A stretch of DNA of 64,000 nt from Amanita rubescens (Eukaryota; Basidiomycota; Agaricomycetes; Agaricales; Amanitaceae). The stretch is taken from the NCBI GenBank assembly GCA_015039365.1, contig WION01000050.1, positions 62,001 through 126,000 of the forward strand, in the 5' to 3' direction. Below the pieces are notes generated by a model. It saw only the letters and a program-made list of their open reading frames with translations. It was not told where the DNA came from and did no database searches. The translations under genes were made by a program, and so were the position numbers. Positions within the stretch are counted from its first letter, which is position 1; each line of letters begins with the position of its first letter. This document shows positions 43,439 to 55,397 of the stretch, in pieces.

Positions 43439-46059
43439 TTAATTTACCATGCTTTCAGGTTGGTCATGATCTTGCTGAACAGGCTGAAAAACTTGATTGG
43501 AAGGGGGTTGGTTAGTGACACTAGTGAGAGTTGCATCCAGATGACCTGAATCAGGTGTCACAGTTTTAGCATTTATTGCATTTAACCCCAGTTTCCCTGC
43601 CTCATCCCACCTTCCCTGATTCCAGTATGTTAATGCCAAATTATCCATGATGGTGAGAGTGACTGGGTGGTCTGATCCAAGCTTTCTTTTTGTTGTATTC
43701 ATCACATCCATCTGAAGCTTCTCTGCCTCATCCCACCTTCCCTGATCTATGTATGTTGATGCCAAATTGGTCATGCTGGTGAGAGTGTTTGGATGGTCTG
43801 ATCCAAGCTTTCTTTTTGTTGCATTCACCACATCCATTTGAAGCTTCTCTGCCTCATCCAACCTTCCCTGATCCCTGTATGTTAATGCCAAATTGTTCAT
43901 GCTGGCAAGAGTTTCTGGGTGATCTGATCCAAGCTTTGTTTTTCTTGCATTCATCACATCCATCTGAAGCTTCTCTGCTTCATCCCACCTTCCCTGAGTC
44001 TGGTATGTTAATGCCAAATTACCCATGATGATGAGAGTGTCTGGGTGGTCTGATCCAAGCTTTCTTTTTGTTGCATTCATCACATCCATCTGAAGCTTCT
44101 CTGCCTCATCCCACCTTCCCTGATGCATGTATGTTGATGCCACATTGGCCATGATGGTGAGAGTGTCTGGGTGGTCTGATCCAAGCTTTGTTTTGAATGC
44201 ATTCATCACATCCATCTGAAGCTTCTCTGCCTCATCCCACCTTCCCTGATTCATGTATATGAATGCCAAATTACCCATGATGGTGAGAGTGTCTGGGTGG
44301 TCTGATCCAAGCTTTGTTTTGAATGCATTCATCACATCCATCTGAAGCTTCTCTGCCTCATCCCACCTCCCCTGATCACTGTATGTCAATGCCAAATTGT
44401 TCATGCTGTTGAGGGTGTCTGGGTGGTCTGATCCAAGCTTTGTTGTTCTTTCATGAACCATAACATGTAACAATTTTTCTTTCTCATCCCAGCTCCCAAT
44501 GTGATCAAATACAAGTGCAAATTGCTCATATTCATCATCATAGTACTGGCTGTTCAACTTTAATTCCAATCCAAGCAAGCAATTTGACCTAATGTGTGGT
44601 GCAAGTAATCTGCAGAATTCATAGTTGTCAATGTTCCAGTCATAGAGGATTGAACAGGATAACAGTGCTCTTGCCCTGATATAGTGATTCTCAACCTCTA
44701 TTTTTGGTACACAGCCCCTACTCCAGTTGTTAACCAGAAGGTGCATTGAGTATAACTGGTTAACAGTTTTGACCAAAGAAAATGAGAGTAAAACTTGTAT
44801 TCCATCCAGAAACTGCATCCTATCCCATTCCCCATCTTCACTTAGGAACAGGGTTTGGTGGTTCAGTAGGTTTACTGAAAACAAAAAATCAGATTTCTTT
44901 CCCTTAACATTTCTCTGTATGTAATTCTTTGCAGCATTCTTGAATAATTCTTCAGGTATATTCTCATGATTTAAGAAGGCAAAGATTCTTAATAGCCTGA
45001 TTGCACTATCTGCTGCCTCAGCTTCTTCCCCAACTGTGCTTGCAGCCATATTATTAATCTGTTGCATTGAGATGTCCCATGTTCCATAGGTAGACATTCC
45101 ATAACCAGATGCTCCCTTGAATCCCTTCTTGGACAATAGCTCATGCTTATGTTTGTTGAAAAGTTCAAAATAGTCATCAATACTACATCCACAGCTTTGG
45201 ATGTATCCTCCTGCCTGGTCAAGGGCAAGTGGTATTCCACCCAATTCCAAGGCAACCTTTTGTGCCCTATTTTTTATATTGTCAGATGTCCCATCAAGCA
45301 TAGCTGACTTCAAAAGAAGAGGAACAGCCTCATCATCTGCCATGTCTAAAACAATCATTGAGTCCAGTGTCAGCCTCTTCAGTCCCACATTCCTGCTTGT
45401 AATCATGATGTTTCCTCCATTCCCTGGTGGGAGGAACTTTTCAATCACTGAATAATGTCCATCTGCACCATCATATATCATAAGCCATTTGGATCTGTGA
45501 GAAATCCATTTGAGAGCATCTCCTGCTGATTGCTTTGCTTCTGGTGGGGCATTGTTGGCATGAGCTATCTGGATTAGTCCAACTTCAATAGTAGCCTCTG
45601 AAGAAGCATCAATCCAGAGTATGTCAGAAAACCTAAGAGAAGTTCAAGTTCCTCTAATTTATGTTATGTCATTGTTATGCTCACAAATCAGGATTTTGTT
45701 CAATGAATTTCAAGCAAATCTGAGTTTTTCCAATGCCTCCTAAACCATGCAGAAGGAATGATTTCCTCTGGCCTGCCTCATGGGCACCAAAATGGTCTTT
45801 TAACCTTTGCAAGTACTTGCCTCTACCTGTGAAGAAGGTACTGGAATGTTTCAGTGGTGCAAGTGGGGGTACTAGAGTGGTCTCAGGAGGGACTAGATGA
45901 ACATTATTGATAGTAGTCATCTAAGAGTCAGAGTTATTGGAATGCTATAAATAGACAATACTTGAATACAATAACCTCCATAAATTGGGCACCTGTAATA
46001 GAGAAGTGGTGAGCTGCAGGAAAAAAATGGTTCACGGCCTGTTGAGGGTCTGCTGGCAT
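43439..46059 (-). CDS. NB-ARC-TPR (NLR/STAND-type) receptor
   Basis: A signal-transducing NTPase of the NB-ARC type, in fungi linked to non-self recognition and cell-death control. Exons 46059-45976, 45920-45685 and 45632-43439 (introns 55 and 52 nt) give 837 residues. A short N-terminal segment has the motif FFPAAHHFSITGAQF. Then FFTGRGKYLQRLKDHFG, P-loop LLHGLGGIGKTQ, DILWIDASSEATI, WLMIYDGAD (Walker B), NIMITSRN and LGGIPLALDQAGGY. After a linker come seven 42-residue TPR units of the kinesin-light-chain type, each close to KLGSDHPDTLTIMGNLALTY, QGRWDEAEKLQMDVMN. The units are almost identical. No large N-terminal effector domain is encoded unless more exons lie upstream of 46059. Confidence 0.88.
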
Positions 46060-46668
46060 GCTGGATACTATGGAACTAGCGTCGTGGTCTGGAGGAAAGG
46101 TGGAGTCGTGTGACACTCAGGCTGTGCCGCATCACAGAGAATACCGTGGAAAATGACATCGGCAAAGTCCGCCGGCGTGTTGCGAGCTTTCATCGTCAAA
46201 GGAGACTTGAACGCGGTCAGACTATAGAGAATTAGAGCATGCAGAAAGGTGCAATAAGGTGTTAGCACCATCACACTAGTCCTGCTCCTGTGGTGTTCGT
46301 CCAGACCTTAGTCACCTCACGCCGTTGGCAGCTGATCCTAACTTTGCTGCACCATTTCATTGCCTCGCTTTCCGGGGTCCTTGCAAGCCACCAGCTGCAA
46401 GGATAGACCGGAAAATGAGAGCGAGGATCGAGGATGGAGGGGGCTCTAGAACGTCACTGAACTTAAAGCCGGTTCTGCTACTTCCAGTGCGGACTGACGA
46501 ATAGGCTAAGGCTGCCCAACATTTTCCGACTGCATTCGTTCGCAGTTTTTGCATTTGATTTGATTCAAATGTTTGCTCGCTTCTGAATATATGTATCGAC
46601 TTGAGTTGCCGATGAGCGGATGGTAACTTTGTCAGCAGGTCACAGTCACCGTCGCAACTTTGAACGTC
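46060..46668. other. Divergent intergenic region
   Basis: Between the divergent NB-ARC and MOB genes. The frame of the NLR first exon stays open upstream to about 46116 without an ATG, so an additional 5' exon is possible. Nothing else seen. Confidence 0.45.
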
Positions 46669-48825
46669 ATGGCCGTTGCAGTTATCCAGCGTCCCCTGCG
46701 CGGTTCTCGCGTCTCAACCTTTTACCCGGTCAAGACCCTCCCGCTTCTCTCTTCTTTAGACAGCGCATTTCAACTGCAAGAATACATTTCTCTCCTCATC
46801 AGATACAATGTTCACGACGTAGAGCGTATAGTGGCCTTACCTGGAAAACCCAGCGGAAAAGACAAGGAAAAGGAAAATGAGGAGAGCGCTGAAGAAAAGG
46901 ACTTGGAGAAAGCTAAAGGCGATGTCACCGTTGACGAAGCTTGTTGGATATACGAACAGCTGAGGTTAGTATGTACCCTCGGATCAAGGCGCGCTGGATT
47001 TCTAATAAGCCGTTAGGCGCCTTGCACAAGACCTCACACATCCGCTTATAACCATGCTGCAGCAGGAATGTAGCCGCACCTCATGTCCTGAGATGAAAGC
47101 CGGGGAATGGTTGTACCTATGCGTAGCCCATGGAACTGACGGCGCTATGGAGGTAGGCTAAGCCGTTCCGTCCCGTACGTTCCGTGCTCATCGCGCTTAC
47201 AGCAATGTTGTGCGATAGATTACATCCTGCACACGTTGGACAGCGCGACGGCTCTCCTCAACTCCCCACGAGCATTTCCTTCACGGTACGCACGTATCCT
47301 ACCTCTACTTGTACTTGTACTTATTATTATACCATCAGCCTTCAAATCCCGCCTGCATCCCATCGCCACTTTTCCTCCCTCGCCCGCCGCCTTGGGCGCA
47401 TATTTGCCCACGCGTACTTTCACCATCGCGACATTTTTGCTCAGGCCGAGGCAGAGTCCTCCCTATATGCGCGTTTTTTAGCCCTCACAACACGTTATGA
47501 CCTTGTTCCTCCTGATTTCATGGTCATTCCTCCAACCAAAGTCATAACCGACAGTGAGGGTGATGAAAATGATATACCCAGGCATCCCATCGACAAGCCG
47601 CCTGTTATCGTTCCCGACCCCTCAGAAGTCCAACCACCACGCTTACTTGCAGCCTCTCTTGACCCTCAAGCGGAAAGAGACAAAGAAAAAGTACTCAATG
47701 TTCAGCATTCGTCATGTAGGTCTTTCACTATCGTTCTTGGGATCATTTTAGGCTAACGATGGTCGCTTAGCCATTTTGCCCACTTCAACCTATAACCCCA
47801 CATCCGTTCGAATGATTAGCCGCGTCCCTACCAACACCATCACAACTAAAACGAGAAACCCTCCCGGTCTCTTCGTCAGTAATGGTGGTTTGATACCCCT
47901 ATCGGCCGGCGCAACAGCCGCACCCACCACCGCAGTATCGTTATTTGCTTCTTCCGAGGCACATCTTTCCAGTGCTGCTTTGTCCACTTCTTCCAATAAC
48001 ACCCCTGCCGAGACAGGTGTTCCGAGTGTCGGTGCCGTACCTGGCCTCGCCCCCGGGCAGGAAAGCCCCCGAAAAGCAGGGAGGCCTCGGACAGATACGA
48101 TGGTCTATTCAGAAGGCTACGGGAACGGGAGAGGAAATAGCCCTATTCCTATTGTCAGGTTAGGCGCTCGGCTCAACGAGCCCGGCGAGAATAAGGATCA
48201 TGCAGATGCGGAAGATAAAGTAATTGTCGATCCGGTGCATAGTCCACCTCAAGAATCGGAACCATATGTGGTGGAAGAGAAACGGGAAGTGGTGGAGCCG
48301 GAGGCGGACTTTGTGCCGATAGATGACGAGATGGCGGTTGTTGGCGTTGTAGATGAACAAGAAGGGAATGTCAAGGTGGAGGAAAGTGTTCCACAAGTTG
48401 GGAATGAACAGAAATTCCATGAAACTGCAATTGTGCCGTCAGGGCCAGATGCAGAATCAGAGCCTGCCAAGGTCGAGGCTGAAGGAAGTGGCGTTCAGTC
48501 ATCGTCCTTGGGGCAAGAAAAGGAGGAGCAGAGCTTGGGGGAACCTGAGGCGTCGCAGCCTCAGCCTCAGACCGAAACGATACTTGTTGAATCAACGACG
48601 TCGGAGGCGGCGGAGGCGGAGGAAAACGCTCAGCATGTGAATGGAGCGGCGGAAGAACCGGAACATGGGCAAGATGCGGAGAAGGAGCTGGCTGTTGAGA
48701 GTTCAAGTATGGAGGCTAAGGAAACGCAAAATGGCGAAAACTCCAATCCTGAGGCTGACGACAAAGAGGAAGCATCAGAAAAGAGCGACGAGCCAATCGA
48801 AGCTGATTCGGCGTCTTCGTCTTAG
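46669..48825 (+). CDS. MOB/phocein-family protein with long acidic tail
   Basis: MOB proteins are zinc-binding adaptors that bind NDR/LATS-type kinases or, for phocein, the striatin complex. Exons 46669-46964, 47017-47152, 47203-47285, 47339-47715 and 47771-48825 give 648 residues. The MOB fold spans about residues 20-240: LDSAFQLQEYISLLI, DEACWIYEQLRRLAQDLTHP, CSRTSCPEMKAGEWLYLCVAHG, CCAIDYILHTLDSATALLNS, HRHFSSLARRLGRIFAHAYF and HHRDIFAQAEAESSLYARFL. The Cys and His ligands expected for zinc are in place. About 400 disordered, Glu-rich residues follow, ending in EADSASSS; most family members have far shorter tails. The start at 46669 is the first ATG. An insert (KDKEKENEESAEEKD) interrupts the first part of the domain. 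Confidence 0.85.
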
Positions 48826-49472
48826 GATTCGGTGTTCCTTACAGATTCTTTTTTACTTTCGTTGAATGGTGTTATTAGTAATTATTTTCTATTGAAAGTG
48901 GGAGGGGATCGCAGGTCCTTTTGGATGCCACCTTGTGTTATGCCCAAATTGAGTCTGATCGCGTCATGCGTCATGATACAATGTGACGCTGCTCGAGCTC
49001 GCCGTTATCTTCCTCTAAGGCAATGACTTGAATTTTCTTCGCTCCTTCTATTGTACTTGACTCGCTTGATAGAAGGAATCTCTTCCTGGCAAACATCGTA
49101 GTCGGAGAAGGGGAGATCCTGTTACACCGCCAACAAGTCAGCCAACTGCCCAATTGACTAGCAACAAGACATACCTAATTCCGCTATCGACCTCGAGCAA
49201 TTTTTTCCTCTTCTCTTCTACCGTTCATTAGGAAAGGTGTGATGAGGATGGCGTGGACTAGCGAGTCAACTACTACATGTAGTTGCATCATTGTGATGAC
49301 GCTCGTCTCCAGATTCCAGAGTCAGAAAACGAAGCGTTAAAAAATAATAGTGGTACGTCTGATGAGAACAGATGCGCCAACTTGAAATCAACACAAATTC
49401 ATTTGTACAACATCCGAGGCTACATGTTAATACTGCTACTTGTCGAATCACAATTCATCCACCACTAGATTT
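48826..49472. other. Convergent intergenic stretch
   Basis: A reverse-strand frame at about 48.97-49.11 kb (ARKRFLLSSESSTIEGAKK) could be coding, but it lacks a start and splice partners I trust. Otherwise nothing. Confidence 0.4.
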
Positions 49473-50093
49473 CTACTCATCCAAATACACGCGTTCAAAC
49501 TGCCATTCCAACTGATTCTCGAACCCGAGTTCAAGCTACGAAAGAATTAATCCCTCATGCTCTCGTGGCAGTTGAAATGAGACATACGATGGGTGGATAA
49601 ATAGTCGCAGGGGCAAACCTAATACCGAGGTTTGAACCAGCGACACGAAGGCTACATGAGGAGGGTCAACTCGACAATGTGTAAGAAGATGACAGAGACT
49701 GACAAGTGACGGAATCCAGGCGCAATTCCGGCGTGCCATTCGTTCAGGGGGGATTCAGCAAGCCTATGGGCCTCGACGATGTCGTGTTCCTTGGGTTGCG
49801 CGGGAGCGCCTTTGTAAGTAAGGTAAGAGGTTGGTATGATCTTGGAGGGGCGCGCGATGATGAGGTTGCCCCCTCGACCACGGACGATTTCCCACTAAAA
49901 GAGCTGGTGAGCGATAGACAATCGGGCTCATCAGAAAGCGACACATTACCTCCTGCTCGGGGTTGCGCTGGGCACTGGGAGGGAGAACGGTGACACCATT
50001 CTTTCCTTCGCGAGTTAGGCGTGCAGGCTCGACGACGCCAAGTCCGGCCACGACGATATGATAGATGCCTGGAGGAAGTTCGGTAGTACTCAT
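49473..50093 (-). CDS. Probable beta-trefoil protease inhibitor (I66/mycospin-like)
   Basis: Exons 50093-49950, 49894-49704, 49651-49588 and 49535-49473 (introns 52-55 nt) give 153 residues. The start ELPPGIYHIVVAGLG, then GVTVLPPSAQ, EWEIVRGRGGNLIIA, NEWHAGIAPGFRHF and LEWQFERVYLDE, fits the repeating W-x-h pattern of the small cytosolic trefoil inhibitors of serine proteases found in mushrooms (family I66). These are thought to act in defence or in regulating the fungus's own proteases. No signal peptide, as usual for the family. The assignment is from pattern only. The inhibitory loop cannot be judged. An in-frame upstream ATG at 50129 would add 12 residues. Confidence 0.6.
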
Positions 50094-51404
50094 AGTGCTC
50101 TGAGGAAGCTGGAGTGACGTTGAAAACATGGCCGCTTTTAAATGTCCATGGCGTGCTTCGAACTCAGATTCTCGTCACGTTCAAGTTGGTTTTGTGTGGC
50201 CTAAAATGACAGCCCAGTAGAATGAATGCAGCGGCGTTAACGTTAGCGTGGGCCGTATTTCAACTTCTTTTAGCACCTTCTACCCTGAACGGGATTTGGC
50301 ACGTAAAGCAGCACCTGCCCGTGCTCGCCCTTCCCCTGCGTACCGTCCATGCCACCTCGTTCTCGCCCTCCTTTCTCCGCAAGGGTATCAGACGGCTCTC
50401 CGAGTTCTGCTACAAGCTCCTCGTCAGCGCACTTCTCGTCGTCATGCTCGGATGCGCTTTTGCTGGATCTCGCCCTTGTCAGGTGAGGTAATATCACTGC
50501 GTGACCTCGGTGAACGTGTGAGGGGGAGTCGTAATTTCTAGAAACAAAGAATAAATGAAAAGGGACGTATTCAACAAAGCGAAAAGGCAAGCGAACTAGA
50601 AAATACGTACGATGGCAACTCAATGGGCGCGTGACTTGACACATCGGGGTATGCTTTGCTCTTCGCGTCCTGACCCCGTACTTTTCTGATGGGCTTGGAT
50701 GAGTTCCACCTTCATGTTCTCGTCTGATGATCCGACGAAGAAGGAAAATGCCAAGATCGTATGTCAACAGATCGTTCGAAGTGGGGTAGACAATGGAGCA
50801 ACGGCATTACTATAGCAACGTGGTTCTAATCGGCACCTTGACGACTTCGCTCGCTCGCGCGGCGTAAACGTCATACCGGGAACAGCAGCGGAACGACAGA
50901 CGCCTACCATCGAATACTACTATGTAGATAGACAGAGAGAGAGAGCAATGGGAAGTAACACAAACAAGTACGGCAACGCACAGCTTTTCGACTCTCTAGG
51001 CCCAAGCGAAAAGGTTGACAGCTAGCATCGAAGGTTGAGAATCAAATGTCGGAAGCGGAAACTGTGGATCGACGGATACGTCTAGATCTGGCGTTTCGGC
51101 TTTACCTGAGCCGCTTCATCGCCTGAGTTTCTGTTGGTCAGCCGTGGAACGCTGAGGTGGAGGTTGGGAAAAGGATTGATTGGTGTGTGGAGGTGCGCAC
51201 TGCGGACGAGATCGAGAAGACAGACTTGGACGTGGTGGCCTGTCCCTTCGCGTGTCCACAATGCAATTGTAATAGATTTGGAATACATCAGTGCAATAAA
51301 GTTTCAATGGTCTGCGTATTTGGCCAGTACTGGCTCATCTCTTCTAATTCCAATTCAGGTTCTCTTTCAGGAAGGAGTTCCGCGCTGACCCTCAGCTTGG
51401 TCAA
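50094..51404. other. Intergenic, no supported gene
   Basis: Several overlapping frames on both strands (50.2-50.8 and 51.1-51.4 kb), none with a recognisable product. The 51.15-51.4 kb part may be the 5' side of the pseudogene that follows. Confidence 0.4.
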
Positions 51405-52310
51405 CGGCTGCCTTCGCCTCTTGTAACAGTACCCATTGACTCGAACTGGCAAACCGATTAATTTGGCTAATTGCAAAGGATCTCCACGTGAAACCCTAGA
51501 GGTTCCGTTCCTACCGTTACCAAACCGGGAAGAACCTTCGCTGGAATCAGAACTCGCTGATTGTAAAAGGATTCCAGTTGTTAATTATCTTAAATATGTC
51601 TTTGGCCAGTCTTTTTGGTCTACGGTCGCACCTGGCGCGGAACCTCTATTCGCCAAGGCGTACATCAATTTTTCACATTGGGTAGCTATGAAGTCGCTCA
51701 ACTGGAAGAGAGACATAAGGCGTGTTCAGCTTACTCTTTCAATCGTTGAAATTAACAGCAGGTAAAGTGCATCCGAATGGATGATACGATTGTGGCAACG
51801 AACGAGCGCGTTACAATGCTGTCCTCGGCAGGGCGTAGTAAATGCCATGATACCGATGTACTTTGATCTTGCCGACTTGCCTCTCTCACAAAGGATGTCG
51901 GAAATCTTCATATCTGTTGGCAACACAAAGCGTTCCAATCGTCATAGAATGGACACTGTCCAGCGAGAAGGCGCATCGATCGATTGTTCTTCGGATCTCC
52001 CGTGGATCGCTATCTTGGCTGATTACGGTCTGGAAGAATCCAAGTGGAAGCTAATCTTACTACTAGGCGCTACAACGACGAAGGACAAGCTGCTGATCAG
52101 TGTTTGCGAATCTATGCAGCAGGAACGAGTTGCGATACTTTCGAATTCTTGGATAAAAGACTCTGTGGAATACTTCGGAAACTCGTCAACTTTGAAGGAC
52201 CCATTCGGGAAGGGGACCCTGTCGAGCTGTACCTCCAAGACCGAATGGAATTCGGGAGCGTTGCGGAAGTAGATCATATGGCATGGGAGAACAAACGAGG
52301 AAGATATTGA
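51405..52310 (+). pseudogene. Frameshifted copy of a multi-copy hypothetical protein
   Basis: Protein-like sequence moves through three frames: PVVNYLKYVFGQSFWSTVAP and AYINFSHWVAMKS (to 51765), then RQGVVNAMIPMYFDLADLP and SDLPWIAILADYG (from 51781), then CDTFEFLDKRLCGILRKLVN and REGDPVELYLQDRMEFGS (from about 52055 to 52310). I have seen this ordered set of blocks in uncharacterised repeated proteins of Agaricomycetes, but cannot name a function. At least two frame changes show it is dead. Confidence 0.55.
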
Positions 52311-52493
52311 CAAGTGTCCTCGTCAAAACTCAACATCCTATAATGATTCTTTATTCAAATGTTTCTATGTGCTCCAATGAATTTGATGTGTATCAAAATG
52401 AAACTTTGCATGTGTAGGGAGAACTAATGCACGGGAGAGATGTATCACTTGTGCGACAAGAGATATGAAAGAACCAAGTTTATATAATAAGCA

Positions 52494-53907
52494 CTACCGG
52501 TTCACGATCAACCACATCAGGCTTTCTACAACATCTTTCATTCTTGGTCGCTTCGATGGCTTCCTTGTCCAGCATCGCTGAATCATGTCCCATGCTCCAT
52601 CGCTCAAAGGCGGCTCATCTAGTCGAGGCGGAAGTATGCCTCGAGTGAGGATTCTCATGATTTGTAACGCGTGCCTACCGGCAAAAGGTACAGTATCATA
52701 ATGGATCTGGGCAGTTAAGCAAGAGCCTTGTCAAAATGTTTGATAAACTTACTTCATAATAAAGGCATCCAAATGCATAGACGTCTGACATTTGTGTTTT
52801 AGAAGGAATATCATCAGAGGTGTCATCGTTATCCAGGATTCCAAACAATTCTGGAGCTCCAGAATTAATGTTGAAAAGTCCTGACTGGGCAGTATTTGTA
52901 GCTGCTGAGAGACGCGTTAATCCAAAGCCACCAATCTGAACATGGAGGCTGTCATCCATAAGAATATTCGCCTAAGGAAAGGGTAAGGATTTCAACATGC
53001 TAAATCAAGGTCAGGCAAAATATGTACCCCATGGATAGAACCATGAACTATGCCTTCTGAATGGATGTATTCAAGGCCTTGAGCCACTTGCAGTATCTTC
53101 CATGACATAAGCATCCATGAACAGTTGAAGGATGAGAAGCCGTACACGTTTTTCTATCTCAGCTATCGATGGATTTGTTTGCTTACGCCACTGCCTTAGG
53201 GTGCCGTTCTTCATATATGGCGAGACAAGGAAGAACTCTGATGCCATTCCATCTCCACATTCATAGATTCCTAAAAACGGAAGCACAAACTTGTGCTTCA
53301 GGAACTGCCACATCAATGCTTCTCGACAGAAGGCCTATTGGAAACGAAATCAAATCATGGTCATGACGGCAAAGGAAGGACTGTAGAACCTTAATATCAG
53401 GCTTGAGATATTCGGTTAGTCCAACCGTTGACCCCCGCAATTCACCCTTGAAAACCCGCGCAAGTGCACCAATAGCAAAGAAATTGCGCTTGAATGGCAT
53501 CCTAACTCCAGTCACTATCAAGGATGGTGGAATCACGGGCATCTTGGAAATAACCTTGATCATAAATCGTCTCGCTCGCTGATCAATGTTCACGGTTCGA
53601 TCCTGGTTTAGTAAGCGATGATCACGAAGCAAGTAGAGCATGAAATCCAACAGATTCTTCGCGTCTGAGGCTTGACTTAAATCTCCCACGACGCTGACAT
53701 AGTCTTCCCTGGATAACAGTTTCCATATAAGATTGATAGTCGTCGCGTTTACAACAGACGCGATGGAAGACGCAGGCTAAATAAAAGCTGTTAATAGATT
53801 CCATTCTGTTTTTTCGAGACGTTGCATACCTTCCTATCATTCAGTACTGAGAGTAATGATGAGAGGGTGCTGTCCATGCAAGGAGGCTGATACGGATTGG
53901 AAAACAT
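52494..53907 (-). CDS. TKL-type pseudokinase (catalytic residues lost)
   Basis: Tandem copy of the gene upstream, six exons all in phase 0: 53907-53830, 53776-53390, 53334-53146, 53096-53028, 52971-52753 and 52706-52494, giving 384 residues. N-terminal helical region (SLLSVLNDRK, NLLDFMLYLLRD), then a kinase fold: the glycine loop reads IGALARVFKG, the VAIK Lys position is VGLT, the catalytic loop is HGSIHGAN instead of HGDLRGAN, and DFG is GFG. Structural parts remain: EALMWQFLKHK, LVSPYMKNGTL, LEYIHSEGIVHG, SDVYAFGCLYYE, LSDGAWDMIQRCW and RPRMKDVVE. It should be unable to transfer phosphate. The first ATG (53907) overlaps the stop of the upstream kinase (TAATG); the next ATG is 53877. Confidence 0.8.
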
Positions 53908-55397
53908 TAGTAAAGTATTCTCGATAAAAACCTCGGTCTGCGTACTGAGGTAGTAGCACTGAATGATGATGTCACCGGAAATAAAGAAATTTTGGTTGAG
54001 AGGGACATTGATTGAGATGTGACAACCAGGTTTCCAATGACATCTTCCATTCGTGGTCGTCTCCATGGTTCTTTCGCCCAGCACCGCTGAATCACCTCCC
54101 ATGCCCCATCGCTCAAAGGTGGCTCATCTTGTCGATGTGGACGTTTGTCTTGAATCACAACAAGGAACATGATCTGTCCTTCTGACCTACCAGCAAAGGG
54201 TATACAATTGTAATGAATCTGGCTAAATCAGCGAGGGCATCAGAATGTTTTCATGACGCACTTCATAATAAAGACATCCGAATGCGTAGACATCTGACAT
54301 TTGTGTTCTGGCTGGCTCGACATCTTCGGAGGGGTTGTCGGCATCCTCAGGACATCCGAATAACTCTGGAGCTGAGAAGTTGACATGTTTTGCTCCTGAT
54401 TGGGTATTCGTAGTGTCTAACAGTCGGGTTAATCCAAAATCCGCAATTTGAACATGAAGGTTGGCATCCAAGAGGACGTTGTCCTTGAAGAAAAGGTGTC
54501 AAAATCTCAAAAATTCATGCTTCAGTTGGAATACCCCTCGCAGGTCACCGTGAACAATGCCTTCTGAGTGAATGTATTCCATGCCTCGGGCCACTTCCAG
54601 TATCTTCGTCGGGTGAGTATCAGCAGAGAGAATAAGAAGGGAAAGCCGTACACGTTTCCATGTCTCGGTAACAGATGGGTTTGCATTCCTCCGCCATTGG
54701 GCCAAGGTGCCATTCTCCATATAAGGCGAGACAAGGAACATTTCCTCTTGTTGTTTATAGATTCCCAGGAATGACAGTACGAACTCGTGCTTGAGCATTG
54801 CCCACATCAACGCCTCTCGATAGAATGCCTATTAGAATAAACATAAACGATAATGCGAACACTCGAACAACGGCAGGTGGGACTGACAACATTGTCACCA
54901 ATTCTATACAATACTTTCAGTGCAACGATCTCCCCACGTAATTCCCCCTTGCAAACACCCCCGAACGCACCACCACCAACGTAATCGCGCTTGGCCGGTA
55001 CTTTGACTTCAGTCAGGATCAAGGATCGCGGTATCACGGGGTTCGTAGATATGATTTTGAACATAAACCGTCTTGCCCGTCGGTTGAAGTCGGTGGTTGC
55101 ATCCGGACTTGTCAAGAGACGAGCGCGAAGCAGATGAAGAATAAAATCCAACAAATTCAGGACGTCTGAGCTGTTGCCAAGTCGTGTGGCAACGCTTATA
55201 TAGTCTTCGGGGTATAACAAATTGCACAGAAGATTGATAGTCCTCGTGTTTACGACGGACGCGATGGGAGGTCCAGGCTACGGCTCATTATCAGATCTGG
55301 TTCCTCGGTTTGAAATACTGCGTACCTCCTTGTTATTGAGCATAGAAAGTAGCGATGAGAGGGCGTCACCATCTTCAGCAGGACCATCATGTTGCAT
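53907..55397 (-). CDS. TKL-type protein kinase, catalytic motifs intact
   Basis: Six phase-0 exons: 55397-55326, 55277-54891, 54828-54652, 54603-54535, 54483-54262 and 54218-53907, giving 412 residues. The exon sizes 387 and 69 are the same as in the downstream pseudokinase, so they are tandem duplicates. After a helical N-terminal region (NLLCNLLYPEDYISVA, NLLDFILHLLRAR) comes the kinase: VGGGAFGGVCKGELRG glycine loop, IVALKVLY with the ATP Lys, EALMWAMLKHEFVLSFLGIY, MENGTLAQWRR, YIHSEGIVHGDLRG with catalytic Asp, IADFGLTRL, SDVYAFGCLYYE and RCWAKEPWRRPRMEDV. The last 35 residues are unlike the copy. TKL kinases of this type are expanded in mushroom genomes and have no known substrates. Confidence 0.85.

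Noticed and set aside
48971..49153. Small reverse-strand frame with ARKRFLLSSESST
   Set aside because: Protein-like in part, but no ATG, no reliable splice partners and no family match.
49628..49645. GGTTTGAACC, a tRNA B-box-like palindrome
   Set aside because: Lies inside an exon of the trefoil inhibitor gene with no A-box nearby.
50222..50767. Overlapping frames on both strands
   Set aside because: Neither strand shows a domain, and the frames overlap each other; left as intergenic.
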